Assembly (NCBI GenBank): GCA_949987565.1
Contig: OX465119.1
Coordinates: 9,604,895-9,668,894, forward strand
DNA: 64,000 nt
Reading direction: 5' to 3'
DNA from: Luidia sarsii
Taxonomy: Eukaryota; Echinodermata; Asteroidea; Paxillosida; Luidiidae
Under the pieces are notes generated by a model, which was given only the letters and a program-made list of their open reading frames with translations, had not been told where the DNA came from and ran no database searches. The position numbers were made by a program, and so were the translations under genes. Shown one piece after another: positions 1 through 9,932 of this stretch (positions are counted from its first letter, which is position 1; each line of letters opens with the position of its first letter).

Positions 1-32
1 TATTAACTTGCAAAGTTAAATTTTCTTTCCAG
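1..32 (+). other. Branch-point-like and 3' splice-site-like module of the monomer
   Basis: TATTAAC at 1-7 differs by one base from the strong branch-point consensus TACTAAC. The putative branch A (position 6) lies 26 bases before the end of a pyrimidine-rich TTTTCTTTCCAG (21-32), within the usual spacing for a metazoan 3' splice site. Nearly every monomer keeps the module. Variants seen: AG lost (AA) at 3958-3959; ttttcag near 7650 and 11348; tgcag at 59841-59845 and 62381-62385, both still ending in AG; TATAAAC at 26791 and 32563; TATTAAT at 51270. This is a motif match only; no use as a splice site is shown. Confidence 0.5.
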
Positions 33-53
33 TTACTTTTCGCCGACCGACTG

Positions 54-79
54 TTGTGTGCGGCTCTCTACACACACAA
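54..79 (+). other. Inverted repeat TTGTGTG / CACACAA inside the core
   Basis: TTGTGTG at 54-60 is the exact reverse complement of CACACAA at 73-79, giving a possible 7-bp stem with a 12-base loop. Monomers with ttgtctg or ttgtttg (classes C, H, I, J, K, N) break the stem without a compensating change on the other arm, so constraint on an RNA hairpin is not supported. Confidence 0.6.
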
Positions 80-90
80 GCTGCCCAGCT
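79..90 (+). other. Palindrome AGCTG-CC-CAGCT in the core (contains CAGCTG E-box/PvuII site)
   Basis: Perfect 5-bp arms separated by two bases, present in most monomers. In gccaag variants (L, M and some I monomers) the arms shrink to AGCT. The CAGCTG hexamer at the right arm fits the E-box pattern bound by bHLH proteins and is a PvuII site, but short palindromes occur by chance and no function is claimed. Confidence 0.6.
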
Positions 91-97
91 GACAGAG

Positions 98-103
98 GTT
101 AGT
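98..103 (+). other. 5' splice-site-like GTTAGT of the monomer
   Basis: GAG followed by GTTAGT matches the donor consensus (MAG|GTRAGT) except for T at +3. It is kept in almost all monomers. Variants: GTTATT in three L-type monomers (5083-5313, 11550-11780, 38106-38336), GTTAGG near 43748 and 47213, and the O-class deletion that gives CAG|GTTAGT. The intron implied between successive cores would be 166 nt. Use as a donor is not shown. Confidence 0.45.
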
Positions 104-149
104 TCTAGTTGCTTGATCCTATAATTATCTTACTATTTTCGATTTAAGA

Positions 150-155
150 TTTTTT
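150..155 (+). other. T-run, the main length-variable site of the monomer
   Basis: Six Ts here, seven after tatg in classes D, H, N and O. It varies in length by 1-2 bases in monomers near 6150 (-2), 7079 (+1), 12620 (-1), 13549 (+1), 22091 (+1), 31097 and 37100 (-1), 39177 (-1), 40102 (+1), and in four N monomers near 52803, 55574, 58114 and 60654 (-1). Slippage in the homopolymer is the simple explanation. Confidence 0.85.
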
Positions 156-161
156 ACAACT

Positions 162-172
162 GATAGATAGAT
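162..172 (+). other. GATA repeats in the monomer
   Basis: gatagatagat in classes A, C, I and P gives three GATA steps; most other classes read gatagataggt with two. One lineage (52131, 54902, 57442, 62753, 63446) reads gatgaat, a private marker of the final HOR. Confidence 0.7.
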
Positions 173-806
173 ATTTTCAAGGGCTGTTTGCATGCCAAGT
201 TCTAGCTTCCTCAAAATAATAATGAAGGAGATATTAACTTGCAAAGTGTAATTTTCTTTCCAGTTACTTCTCGCCGACCGACTGTTGTGTGCGGCTCTCT
301 ACACACACAAGCTGCCCAGCTGACAGAGGTTAGTTTTAGTTGCTTGACTATATAATCATCTTACTATTTTCGATTTCAGATTTTTTACCACTGATAGATA
401 GGTATTTTCAAGGGCTGTTTGCATGCCAAGTTATAGCTTCGTCAAAATAACAATGAAGGAGATATTAACTTTCAAAGTTTAATTTTCTTTCCAGTTACTT
501 ATCGCCGACCGACTGTTGTTTGCGGTTCTCTACACACACAAGCTGCCCAGCTGACAGAGGTTAGTTCTAGTTGCTTGATCACATAATCATCTTTCTATGT
601 TCGATTTATGATTTTTTACCACTGATAGATAGATATTTTCAAGGGCTGTTTGCATGCCAAGTTATAGCTTCCTCAAAATAATAATGAAGGAGATATTAAC
701 TTGCAAAGTGTAATTTTCTTTCCAGTTACTTTTCGCCGACCGACTGTTGTGTGCGGCTCTCTACACACACAAGCTGCCCAGCTGACAGAGGTTAGTTCTA
801 CTTGCT

Positions 807-820
807 TGATCATATAATCA
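807..820 (+). other. Imperfect dyad TGATcATATaATCA next to the class site
   Basis: In tcat monomers (example here) the stretch around monomer positions 114-127 reads the same on both strands at 12 of 14 bases. The right half, ATAATCA, is nearly constant in all classes (one T for C in class A); the left half contains the four-base class site and varies. It resembles a paired homeodomain-type half-site (TGAT), but this is only a weak pattern match. Confidence 0.4.
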
Positions 821-3800
821 TCTTGCTTTTCTCGATTTATGTTTTTTTACCACTGATAGATAGGTATTTTCAAGGGCTGTTTGCATGCCAAGTTATAGCT
901 TCGTCTAAATAATAATGAAGGAGATATTAACTTGCAAAGTGTAATTTTCTTTCCAGTTACTTTTCGCCGACCGACTGTTGTGTGCGGCTCTCTACACACA
1001 CAAGATGCCCAGCTGACAGAGGTTAGTTCTAGTTGCTTGATCCTATAATCATCTTACTATTTTCGATTTAAGATTTTTTACCATTGATAGATAGGTATTT
1101 TCAAGGGCTGTTTGCATGCCAAGTTATAGCTTCGTCAAAATAATAATGAAGGAGATATTAACTTGCAAAGTTTAATTTTCTTTCCAGTTACTTTTCGCCG
1201 ACCGACTGTTGTGTGCGGCTCTCTACACACACAAGCTGCCCAGCTGACAGAGGTTAGTTCTAGTTGCTTGATCCTATAATCATCTTTCTATGTTCGATTT
1301 ATGATTTTTTACCACTGATAGATAGGTATTTTCAAGGGCTGTTCACATGCCAAGTTATAGGTTCCTCAAAATAATAATGAAGGAGATATTAACTTGCAAA
1401 GTGTAATTTTCTTTCCAGTTACTTTTCGCCGACCGACTGTTGTGTGCGGCTCTCTACACACACAAGCTGCCCAGCTGACAGAGGTTAGTTCTAGTTGCTT
1501 GACCATATAATCATCTTACTATTTTCGATTTAAGATTTTTTACCACTGATAGATAGGTATTTTCAAGGGCTGTTTGCATTCCAAGTTATAGCTTCGTCAA
1601 AATAACAATGAAGGAGATATTAACTTGCAAAGTGTAATTTTCTTTCCAGTTACTTTTCGCCGACCGACTGTTGTCTGCGGCTCTCTACACACACAAGCTG
1701 CCCAGCTGACAGAGGTTAGTTCTACTTGCTTGATCATATAATCATCTTGCTGTGTTCGATTTATGTTTTTTTACCACTGATAGATAGGTATTTTCAAGGG
1801 CTGTTCACATGCCAAGTTATAGGTTCCTCAAAATAATAATGAAGGAGATATTAACTTGCAAAGTGTAATTTTCTTTCCAGTTACTTATCGCCGACCGACT
1901 GTTGTTTGCGGTTCTCTACACACACAAGCTGCCCAGCTGACAGAAGTTAGTTCTAGTTGCTTGATCATATAATCATCTTTCTATGTTCGATTTATGATTT
2001 TTTACCACTGATAGATAGATATTTTCAAGGGCTGTTTGCATGCCAAGTTATAGCTTGCTCAAAATAATATTGAAGGAGATATTAACTTGCAAAGTGTAAT
2101 TTTCTTTCCAGTTACTTTTCGCCGACCGACTGTTGTGTGCGGCTCTCTACACACACAAGCTGCCCAGCTGACAGAGGTTAGTTCTACTTGCTTGATCATA
2201 TAATCATCTTGCTTTTCTCGATTGATGTTTTTTTACCACTGATAGATAGGTATTTTCAAGGGCCGTTTGCATGCCAAGTTATAGCTTCGTCTAAATAATA
2301 ATGAAGGAGATATTAACTTGCAAAGTGTAATTTTCTTTCCAGTTACTTTTCGCCGACCGACTGTTGTGTGCGGCTCTCTACACACACAAGCTGCCCAGCT
2401 GACAGAGGTTAGTTCTAGTTGCTTGATCCTATAATCATCTTACTATTTTCGATTTAAGATTTTTTACCACCGATAGATAGGTATTTTCAAGGGCTGTTTG
2501 CATGCCAAGTTATAGCTTCGTCAAAATAATAATGAAGGAGATATTAACTTGCAAAGTTTAATTTTCTTTCCAGTTACTTTTCGCCGACCGACTGTTGTGT
2601 GCGGCTCTCTACACACACAAGCTGCCCAGCTGACAGAGGTTAGTTTTAGTTGCTTGATCCTATAATCATCTTTCTATGTTCGATTTATGATTTTTTACCA
2701 CTGATAGATAGGTATTTTCAAGGGCTGTTCACATGCCAAGTTATAGGTTCCTCAAAATAATAAAGAAGGAGATATTAACTTGCAAAGTGTAATTTTCTTT
2801 CCAGTTACTTTTCGCCGACCGACTGTTGTTTGCGGCTCTCTACACACACAAGCTGCCCAGCTGACAGAGGTTAGTTCTAGTTGCTTGACCATATAATCAT
2901 CTTACTATTTTCGATTTAAGATTTTTTACCACTGATAGATAGGTATTTTCAAGGGCTGTTTGCATTCCAAGTTATAGCTTCGTCAAAATAACAATGAAGG
3001 AGATATTAACTTGCAAAGTGTAATTTTCTTTCCAGTTACTTTTCGCCGACCGACTGTTGTCTGCGGCTCTCTACACACACAAGCTGCCCAGCTGACAGAG
3101 GTTAGTTCTACTTGCTTGATCATATAATCATCTTTCTATGTTTGATTTATGATTGTTTACCACTGATAGATAGGTTTTTTCAAGGGCTGTTTGCATGCCA
3201 AGTTATAGCTTCGTCAAAATAAAAATGAAGGAGATATTAACTTGCAAAGTTTAATTTTCTTTCCAGTTACTTTTCGCCGACCGACTGTTGTGTGCGGCTC
3301 TCTACACACACAAGCTGCCCAGCTGACAGAGGTTAGTTCTAGTTGCTTGATCCTATAATTATCTTACTATTTTCGATTTAAGATTTTTTACAACTGATAG
3401 ATAGATATTTTCAAGGGCTGTTTGCATGCCAAGTTCTAGCTTCCTCAAAATAATAATGAAGGAGATATTAACTTGCAAAGTGTAATTTTCTTTCCAGTTA
3501 CTTCTCGCCGACCGACTGTTGTGTGCGGCTCTCTACACACACAAGCTGCCCAGCTGACAGAGGTTAGTTTTAGTTGCTTGACTATATAATCATCTTACTA
3601 TTTTCGATTTCAGATTTTTTACCACTGATAGATAGGTATTTTCAACGGCTGTTTACATGCCAAGTTATAGCTTCGTCAAAATAATAATGAAGGAGATATT
3701 AACTTGCAAAGTGTAATTTTCTTTCCAGTTACTTATCGCCGACCGACTGTTGTTTGCGGTTCTCTACACACACAAGCTGCCCAGCTGACAGAGGTTAGTT

Positions 3801-3927
3801 CTAGTTGCTTGATCACATAATCATCTTTCTATGTTCGATTTATGTTTTTTTACCACTGATAGATAGATATTTTCAAGGGCTGTTTGCATGCCAAGTTATA
3901 GCTTCCTCAAAATAATAATGAAGGAGA

Positions 3928-4158
3928 TATTAACTTGCAAAGTGTAATTTTCTTTCCAATTACTTTTTGCCGACCGACTGTTGTCTGCGGCTCTCTACAC
4001 ACACAAGCTGCCCAGCTGACAGAGGTTAGTTCTAGTTGCTTGATCCTATAATTATCTTACTATTTTCGATTTAAGATTTTTTACAACTGATAGATAGATA
4101 TTTTTAAGGGCTGTTTGCATGCCAAGTTCTAGCTTCCTCAAAATAATAATGAAGGAGA
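3928..4158 (+). repeat. K/A hybrid monomer with broken acceptor AG
   Basis: The front half carries K markers (tttttgcc, ctgcggc) and the back half A markers (aattatc, caactg, ttctagcttcctc). The acceptor-like AG is AA at 3958-3959, the only such loss I noticed in the window. Confidence 0.8.
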
Positions 4159-5082
4159 TATTAACTTGCAAAGTTTAATTTTCTTTCCAGTTACTTTTCG
4201 CCGACCGACTGTTGTGTGCGGCTCTCTACACACACAAGCTGCCCAGCTGACAGAGGTTAGTTTTAGTTGCTTGATCCTATAATCATCTTTCTATGTTCGA
4301 TTTATGATTTTTTACCACTGATAGATAGGTATTTTCAAGGGCTGTTCACATGCCAAGTTATAGGTTCCTCAAAATAATAATGAAGGAGATATTAACTTGC
4401 AAAGTGTAATTTTCTTTCCAGTTACTTTTCGCCGACCGACTGTTGTTTGCGGCTCTCTACACACACAAGCTGCCCAGCTGACAGAGGTTAGTTCTAGTTG
4501 CTTGACCATATAATCATCTTACTATTTTCGATTTAAGATTTTTTACCACTGATAGATAGGTATTTTCAAGGGCTGTTTGCATTCCAAGTTATAGCTTCGT
4601 CAAAATAACAATGAAGGAGATATTAACTTGCAAAGTGTAATTTTCTTTCCAGTTACTTTTCGCCGACCGACTGTTGTCTGCGGCTCTCTACACACACAAG
4701 CTGCCCAGCTGACAGAGGTTAGTTCTACTTGCTTGATCATATAATCATCTTTCTATGTTTGATTTATGATTGTTTACCACTGATAGATAGGTTTCTTCAA
4801 GGGCTGTTTGCATGCCAAGTTATAGCTTCGTCAAAATAAAAATGAAGGAGATATTAACTTGCAAAGTTTAATTTTCTTTCCAGTTACTTTTCGCCGACCG
4901 ACTGTTGTGTGCGGCTCTCTACACACACAAGCTGCCCAGCTGACAGAGGTTAGTTCTAGTTGCTTGATCCTATAATTATCTTACTATTTTCGATTTAAGA
5001 TTTTTTACAACTGATAGATAGGTTTTTTCAAGGGCTGTTTGCATGCCAAGTTATAGCTTCGTCAAAATAATAATGAAGGAGA

Positions 5083-5313
5083 TATTAACTTGCAAAGTTT
5101 AATTTTCTTTCCAGTTACTTTTCGCCGACCGACTGTTGTGTGCGGCTCTCTACACACACAAGCAGCCAAGCTGACAGAGGTTATTTCTAGTTGCTTGATC
5201 ATATAATCATTTTTCTATGTTCGATTTATGTTTTTTTACCACTGATAGATAGGTATTTTCAACGGCTGTTTACATGCCAAGTTATAGCTTCGTCAAAATA
5301 ATAATGAAGGAGA
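5083..5313 (+). repeat. Class L monomer with altered donor-like site
   Basis: Markers: agcagccaag in place of agctgccc, gaggttattt in place of gaggttagtt, and acggctgtttacatg. Related L monomers are at 11550, 38106 (front half only), 41802, 43419 and 46884; the last three have the normal gttagtt. Confidence 0.75.
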
Positions 5314-7160
5314 TATTAACTTGCAAAGTGTAATTTTCTTTCCAGTTACTTTTCGCCGACCGACTGTTGTGTGCGGCTCTCTACACACACAAGCTGCCCA
5401 GCTGACAGAGGTTAGTTCTAGTTGCTTGATCCTATAATTATCTTACTATTTTCGATTTAAGATTTTTTACAACTGATAGATAGATATTTTCAAGGGCTGT
5501 TTGCATGCCAAGTTCTAGCTTCCTCAAAATAATAATGAAGGAGATATTAACTTGCAAAGTGTAATTTTCTTTCCAGTTACTTCTCGCCGACCGACTGTTG
5601 TGTGCGGCTCTCTACACACACAAGCTGCCCAGCTGACAGAGGTTAGTTTTAGTTGCTTGACTATATAATCATCTTACTATTTTCGATTTCAGATTTTTTA
5701 CCACTGATAGATAGGTATTTTCAAGGGCTGTTTGCATGCCAAGTTATAGCTTTGTCAAAATAACAATGAAGGAGATATTAACTTTCAAAGTTTAATTTTC
5801 TTTCCAGTTACTTATCGCCGACCGACTGTTGTTTGCGGTTCTCTACACACACAAGCTGCCCAGCTGACAGAGGTTAGTTCTAGTTGCTTGATCACATAAT
5901 CATCTTTCTATGTTCGATTTATGATTTTTTACCACTGATAGATAGATATTTTCAAGGGCTGTTTGCATGCCAAGTTATAGCTTCCTCAAAATAATAATGA
6001 AGGAGATATTAACTTGCAAAGTGTAATTTTCTTTCCAGTTACTTTTTGCCGACCGACTGTTGTCTGCGGCTCTCTACACACACAAGCTGCCCAGCTGACA
6101 GAGGTTAGTTCTACTTGCTTGATCATATAATCATCTTGCTGTGTTCGATTTATTTTTTTACCACTGATAGATAGGTATTTTCAAGGGCTGTTCACATGCC
6201 AAGTTATAGGTTCCTCAAAATAATAATGAAGGAGATATTAACTTGCAAAGTGTAATTTTCTTTCCAGTTACTTATCGCCGACCGACTGTTGTTTGCGGTT
6301 CTCTAAACACACAAGCTGCCCAGCTGACAGAGGTTAGTTCTAGTTGCTTGATCATATAATCATCTTTCTATTTTCGATTTATGATTTTTTACCACTGATA
6401 GATAGATATTTTCAAGGGCTGTTTGCATGCCAAGTTATAGCTTGCTCAAAATAATATTGAAGGAGATATTAACTTGCAAAGTGTAATTTTCTTTCCAGTT
6501 ACTTTTCGCCGACCGACTGTTGTGTGCGGCTCTCTACACACACAAGCTGCCCAGCTGACAGAGGTTAGTTCTACTTGCTTGATCATATAATCATCTTGCT
6601 TTTCTCGATTTATGTTTTTTTACCACTGATAGATAGGTATTTTCAAGGGCTGTTTGCATGCCAAGTTATAGCTTCGTCTAAATAATAATGAAGGAGATAT
6701 TAACTTGCAAAGTGTAATTTTCTTTCCAGTTACTTTTCGCCGACCGACTGTTGTGTGCGGCTCTCTACACACACAAGCTGCCCAGCTGACAGAGGTTAGT
6801 TCTAGTTGCTTGATCCTATAATCATCTTACTATTTTCGATTTAAGATTTTTTACCACTGATAGATAGGTATTTTCAAGGGCTGTTTGCATGCCAAGTTAT
6901 AGCTTCGTCAAAATAATAATGAAGGAGATATTAACTTGCAAAGTTTAATTTTCTTTCCAGTTACTTTTCGCCGACCGACTGTTGTGTGCGGCTCTCTACA
7001 CACACAAGCTGCCCAGCTGACAGAGGTTAGTTCTAGTTGCTTGATCCTATAATCATCTTTCTATGTTCGATTTATGATTTTTTTACCACTGATAGATAGG
7101 TATTTTCAAGGGCTGTTCACATGCCAAGTTATAGCTTCGTCAAAATAACAATGAAGGAGA

Positions 7161-8546
7161 TATTAACTTGCAAAGTGTAATTTTCTTTCCAGTTACTTTT
7201 CGCCGACCGACTGTTGTCTGCGGCTCTCTACACACACAAGCTGCCCAGCTGACAGAGGTTAGTTCTACTTGCTTGATCATATAATCATCTTTCTATGTTT
7301 GATTTATGATTGTTTACCACTGATAGATAGGTTTTTTCAAGGGCTGTTTGCATGCCAAGTTATAGCTTCGTCAAAATAAAAATGAAGGAGATATTAACTT
7401 GCAAAGTTTAATTTTCTTTCCAGTTACTTTTCGCCGACCGACTGTTGTGTGCGGCTCTCTACACACACAAGCTGCCCAGCTGACAGAGGTTAGTTCTAGT
7501 TGCTTGATCCTATAATTATCTTACTATTTTCGATTTAAGATTTTTTACAACTGATAGATAGATATTTTCAAGGGCTGTTTGCATGCCAAGTTCTAGCTTC
7601 CTCAAAATAATAATGAAGGAGATATTAACTTGCAAAGTGTAATTTTCTTTTCAGTTACTTCTCGCCGACCGACTGTTGTGTGCGGCTCTCTACACACACA
7701 AGCTGCCCAGCTGACAGAGGTTAGTTTTAGTTGCTTGACTATATAATCATCTTACTATTTTCGATTTCAGATTTTTTACCACTGATAGATAGGTATTTTC
7801 AACGGCTGTTTACATGCCAAGTTATAGCTTCGTCAAAATAATAATGAAGGAGATATTAACTTGCAAAGTGTAATTTTCTTTCCAGTTACTTATCGCCGAC
7901 CGACTGTTGTTTGCGGTTCTCTACACACACAAGCTGCCCAGCTGACAGAGGTTAGTTCTAGTTGCTTGATCACATAATCATCTTTCTATGTTCGATTTAT
8001 GTTTTTTTACCACTGACAGATAGATATTTTCAAGGGCTGTTTGCATGCCAAGTTATAGCTTCCTCAAAATAATAATGAAGGAGATATTAACTTGCAAAAT
8101 GTAATTTTCTTTCCAGTTACTTTTTGCCGACCGACTGTTGTCTGCGGCTCTCTACACACACAAGCTGCCCAGCTGACAGAGGTTAGTTCTAGTTGCTTGA
8201 TCCTATAATCATCTTTCTATGTTCGATTTATGATTTTTTACCACTGATAGATAGGTATTTTCAAGGGCTGTTCACATGCCAAGTTATAGGTTCCTCAAAA
8301 TAATAATGACTGAGATATTAACTTGCAAAGTGTAATTTTCTTTCCAGTTACTTTTCGCCGACCGACTGTTGTGTGCGGCTCTCTACACACACAAGCTGCC
8401 CAGCTGACAGAGGTTAGTTCTAGTTGCTTGACCATATAATCATCTTACTATTTTCGATTTAAGATTTTTTACCACTGATAGATAGGTATTTTCAAGGGCT
8501 GTTTGCATTCCAAGTTATAGCTTCGTCAAAATAACAATGAAGGAGA
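7161..8546 (+). repeat. 6-monomer HOR, copy 1 (J-A-B'-C'-K-G, 1386 bp)
   Basis: First of three tandem copies. The K monomer ends with the rare aatgactgag at 8305, repeated at 9691 and 11077, each exactly 1386 bases apart. Confidence 0.9.
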
Positions 8547-9932
8547 TATTAACTTGCAAAGTGTAATTTTCTTTCCAGTTACTTTTCGCCGACCGACTGT
8601 TGTCTGCGGCTCTCTACACACACAAGCTGCCCAGCTGACAGAGGTTAGTTCTACTTGCTTGATCATATAATCATCTTTCTATGTTTGATTTATGATTGTT
8701 TACCACTGATAGATAGGTTTTTTCAAGGGCTGTTTGCATGCCAAGTTATAGCTTCGTCAAAATAAAAATGAAGGAGATATTAACTTGCAAAGTTTAATTT
8801 TCTTTCCAGTTACTTTTCGCCGACCGACTGTTGTGTGCGGCTCTCTACACACACAAGCTGCCCAGCTGACAGAGGTTAGTTCTAGTTGCTTGATCCTATA
8901 ATTATCTTACTATTTTCGATTTAAGATTTTTTACAACTGATAGATAGATATTTTCAAGGGCTGTTTGCATGCCAAGTTCTAGCTTCCTCAAAATAATAAT
9001 GAAGGAGATATTAACTTGCAAAGTGTAATTTTCTTTCCAGTTACTTCTCGCCGACCGACTGTTGTGTGCGGCTCTCTACACACACAAGCTGCCCAGCTGA
9101 CAGAGGTTAGTTTTAGTTGCTTGACTATATAATCATCTTACTATTTTCGATTTCAGATTTTTTACCACTGATAGATAGGTATTTTCAACGGCTGTTTACA
9201 TGCCAAGTTATAGCTTCGTCAAAATAATAATGAAGGAGATATTAACTTGCAAAGTGTAATTTTCTTTCCAGTTACTTATCGCCGACCGACTGTTGTTTGC
9301 GGTTCTCTACACACACAAGCTGCCCAGCTGACAGAGGTTAGTTCTAGTTGCTTGATCACATAATCATCTTTCTATGTTCGATTTATGTTTTTTTACCACT
9401 GACAGATAGATATTTTCAAGGGCTGTTTGCATGCCAAGTTATAGCTTCCTCAAAATAATAATGAAGGAGATATTAACTTGCAAAGTGTAATTTTCTTTCC
9501 AGTTACTTTTTGCCGACCGACTGTTGTCTGCGGCTCTCTACACACACAAGCTGCCCAGCTGACAGAGGTTAGTTCTAGTTGCTTGATCCTATAATCATCT
9601 TTCTATGTTCGATTTATGATTTTTTACCACTGATAGATAGGTATTTTCAAGGGCTGTTCACATGCCAAGTTATAGGTTCCTCAAAATAATAATGACTGAG
9701 ATATTAACTTGCAAAGTGTAATTTTCTTTCCAGTTACTTTTCGCCGACCGACTGTTGTGTGCGGCTCTCTACACACACAAGCTGCCCAGCTGACAGAGGT
9801 TAGTTCTAGTTGCTTGACCATATAATCATCTTACTATTTTCGATTTAAGATTTTTTACCACTGATAGATAGGTATTTTCAAGGGCTGTTTGCATTCCAAG
9901 TTATAGCTTCGTCAAAATAACAATGAAGGAGA
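8547..9932 (+). repeat. 6-monomer HOR, copy 2
   Basis: Same order as copy 1 and near-identical by eye. It shares the private C' change gacagat (for gatagat) with copy 1, but copy 3 does not. Confidence 0.9.

Larger units (their letters stand above)
33..97 (+). other. GC-rich 65-bp exon-like core of the monomer
   Basis: These 65 bases are about 55% GC by hand count (36 of 65), while the other 166 bases of the unit are about 32%. Most CpGs of the unit are here. The core is bounded by AG upstream and GTTAGT downstream, as an internal exon would be. Frame 1 contains a TGA near the end; frames 2 and 3 are open through one core. Because 65 is not a multiple of three, joining cores would shift frame each time and soon meet the TGA, so a long repetitive protein is not expected. 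Common variable sites: ttt/tct/tat before cgcc, g/t/c in tgttgtNtgcgg, c/t after tgcgg, ctac/ctaa, and gccc/gcca. Confidence 0.45.
1..231 (+). repeat. Representative monomer (class A) defining unit anatomy
   Basis: First full unit, used as coordinate frame for all others. Landmarks: TATTAAC 1-7; pyrimidine tract and AG 21-32; GC-rich core 33-97; GTTAGT 98-103; class site 117-120 (tcct here; ctat, tcac, tcat, ccat or tact elsewhere); class block 132-139; T-run 150-155; GATA repeats 162-172; class-specific end 200-215; A-rich tail 211-231. Length 231 is 3 x 77, so reading frames stay in register between monomers, but stop codons interrupt every frame I followed. The strand label only gives the orientation in which I read the unit; transcription direction is unknown. 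Confidence 0.95.
1..3234 (+). repeat. 14-monomer run A-B-C-D-E-F-G-H-I-D-E-F-G-J
   Basis: Fourteen monomers, 14 x 231 = 3234 bp exactly, after which class A starts again at 3235. It contains D-E-F-G twice (694-1617 and 2080-3003). The C-to-D junction at 694 skips the H-I pair present in the related A-B-C-H-I-D-E-F order found at 5314, 11781 and 47115. Confidence 0.85.
3235..7160 (+). repeat. Mixed segment, 17 monomers
   Basis: Order A-B'-C'-K/A-F-G-J-A/J-L-A-B-C-H-I-D-E-F/G. K/A at 3928 begins like K and ends like A. A/J at 4852 begins like A and ends like J2. The H monomer at 6007 is 229 bp (T-run -2). The last monomer (6929-7160, +1) starts as F and ends as G (cttcgtc, aacaatg). Confidence 0.8.

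Noticed and set aside
33..97. The core as a coding exon for a repetitive protein
   Set aside because: 65 nt is not a multiple of three and frame 1 has a TGA, so serial joining would soon stop. Protein coding is not supported even if splicing occurs.
98..160. Spliced-leader RNA gene array (short exon, donor, Sm-like T-run)
   Set aside because: No recognised leader sequence, the T-run is not a good Sm site, no clear hairpins follow it, and an acceptor-like site lies directly before the core, which a leader RNA would not have.
96..160. Pol III internal promoter (A-box-like tagttctagttg, B-box-like gttcgattt, T-run terminator)
   Set aside because: The A-box-like match needs an extra base, the B box lacks the leading GG and final CC, several classes change it (ctcgattt, tttgattt), and no tRNA fold is present.
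200..225. CENP-B box
   Set aside because: ttcgtcaaaat matches only the TTCG and one A of the core pattern and lacks CGGG; other TTCG sites fit no better.
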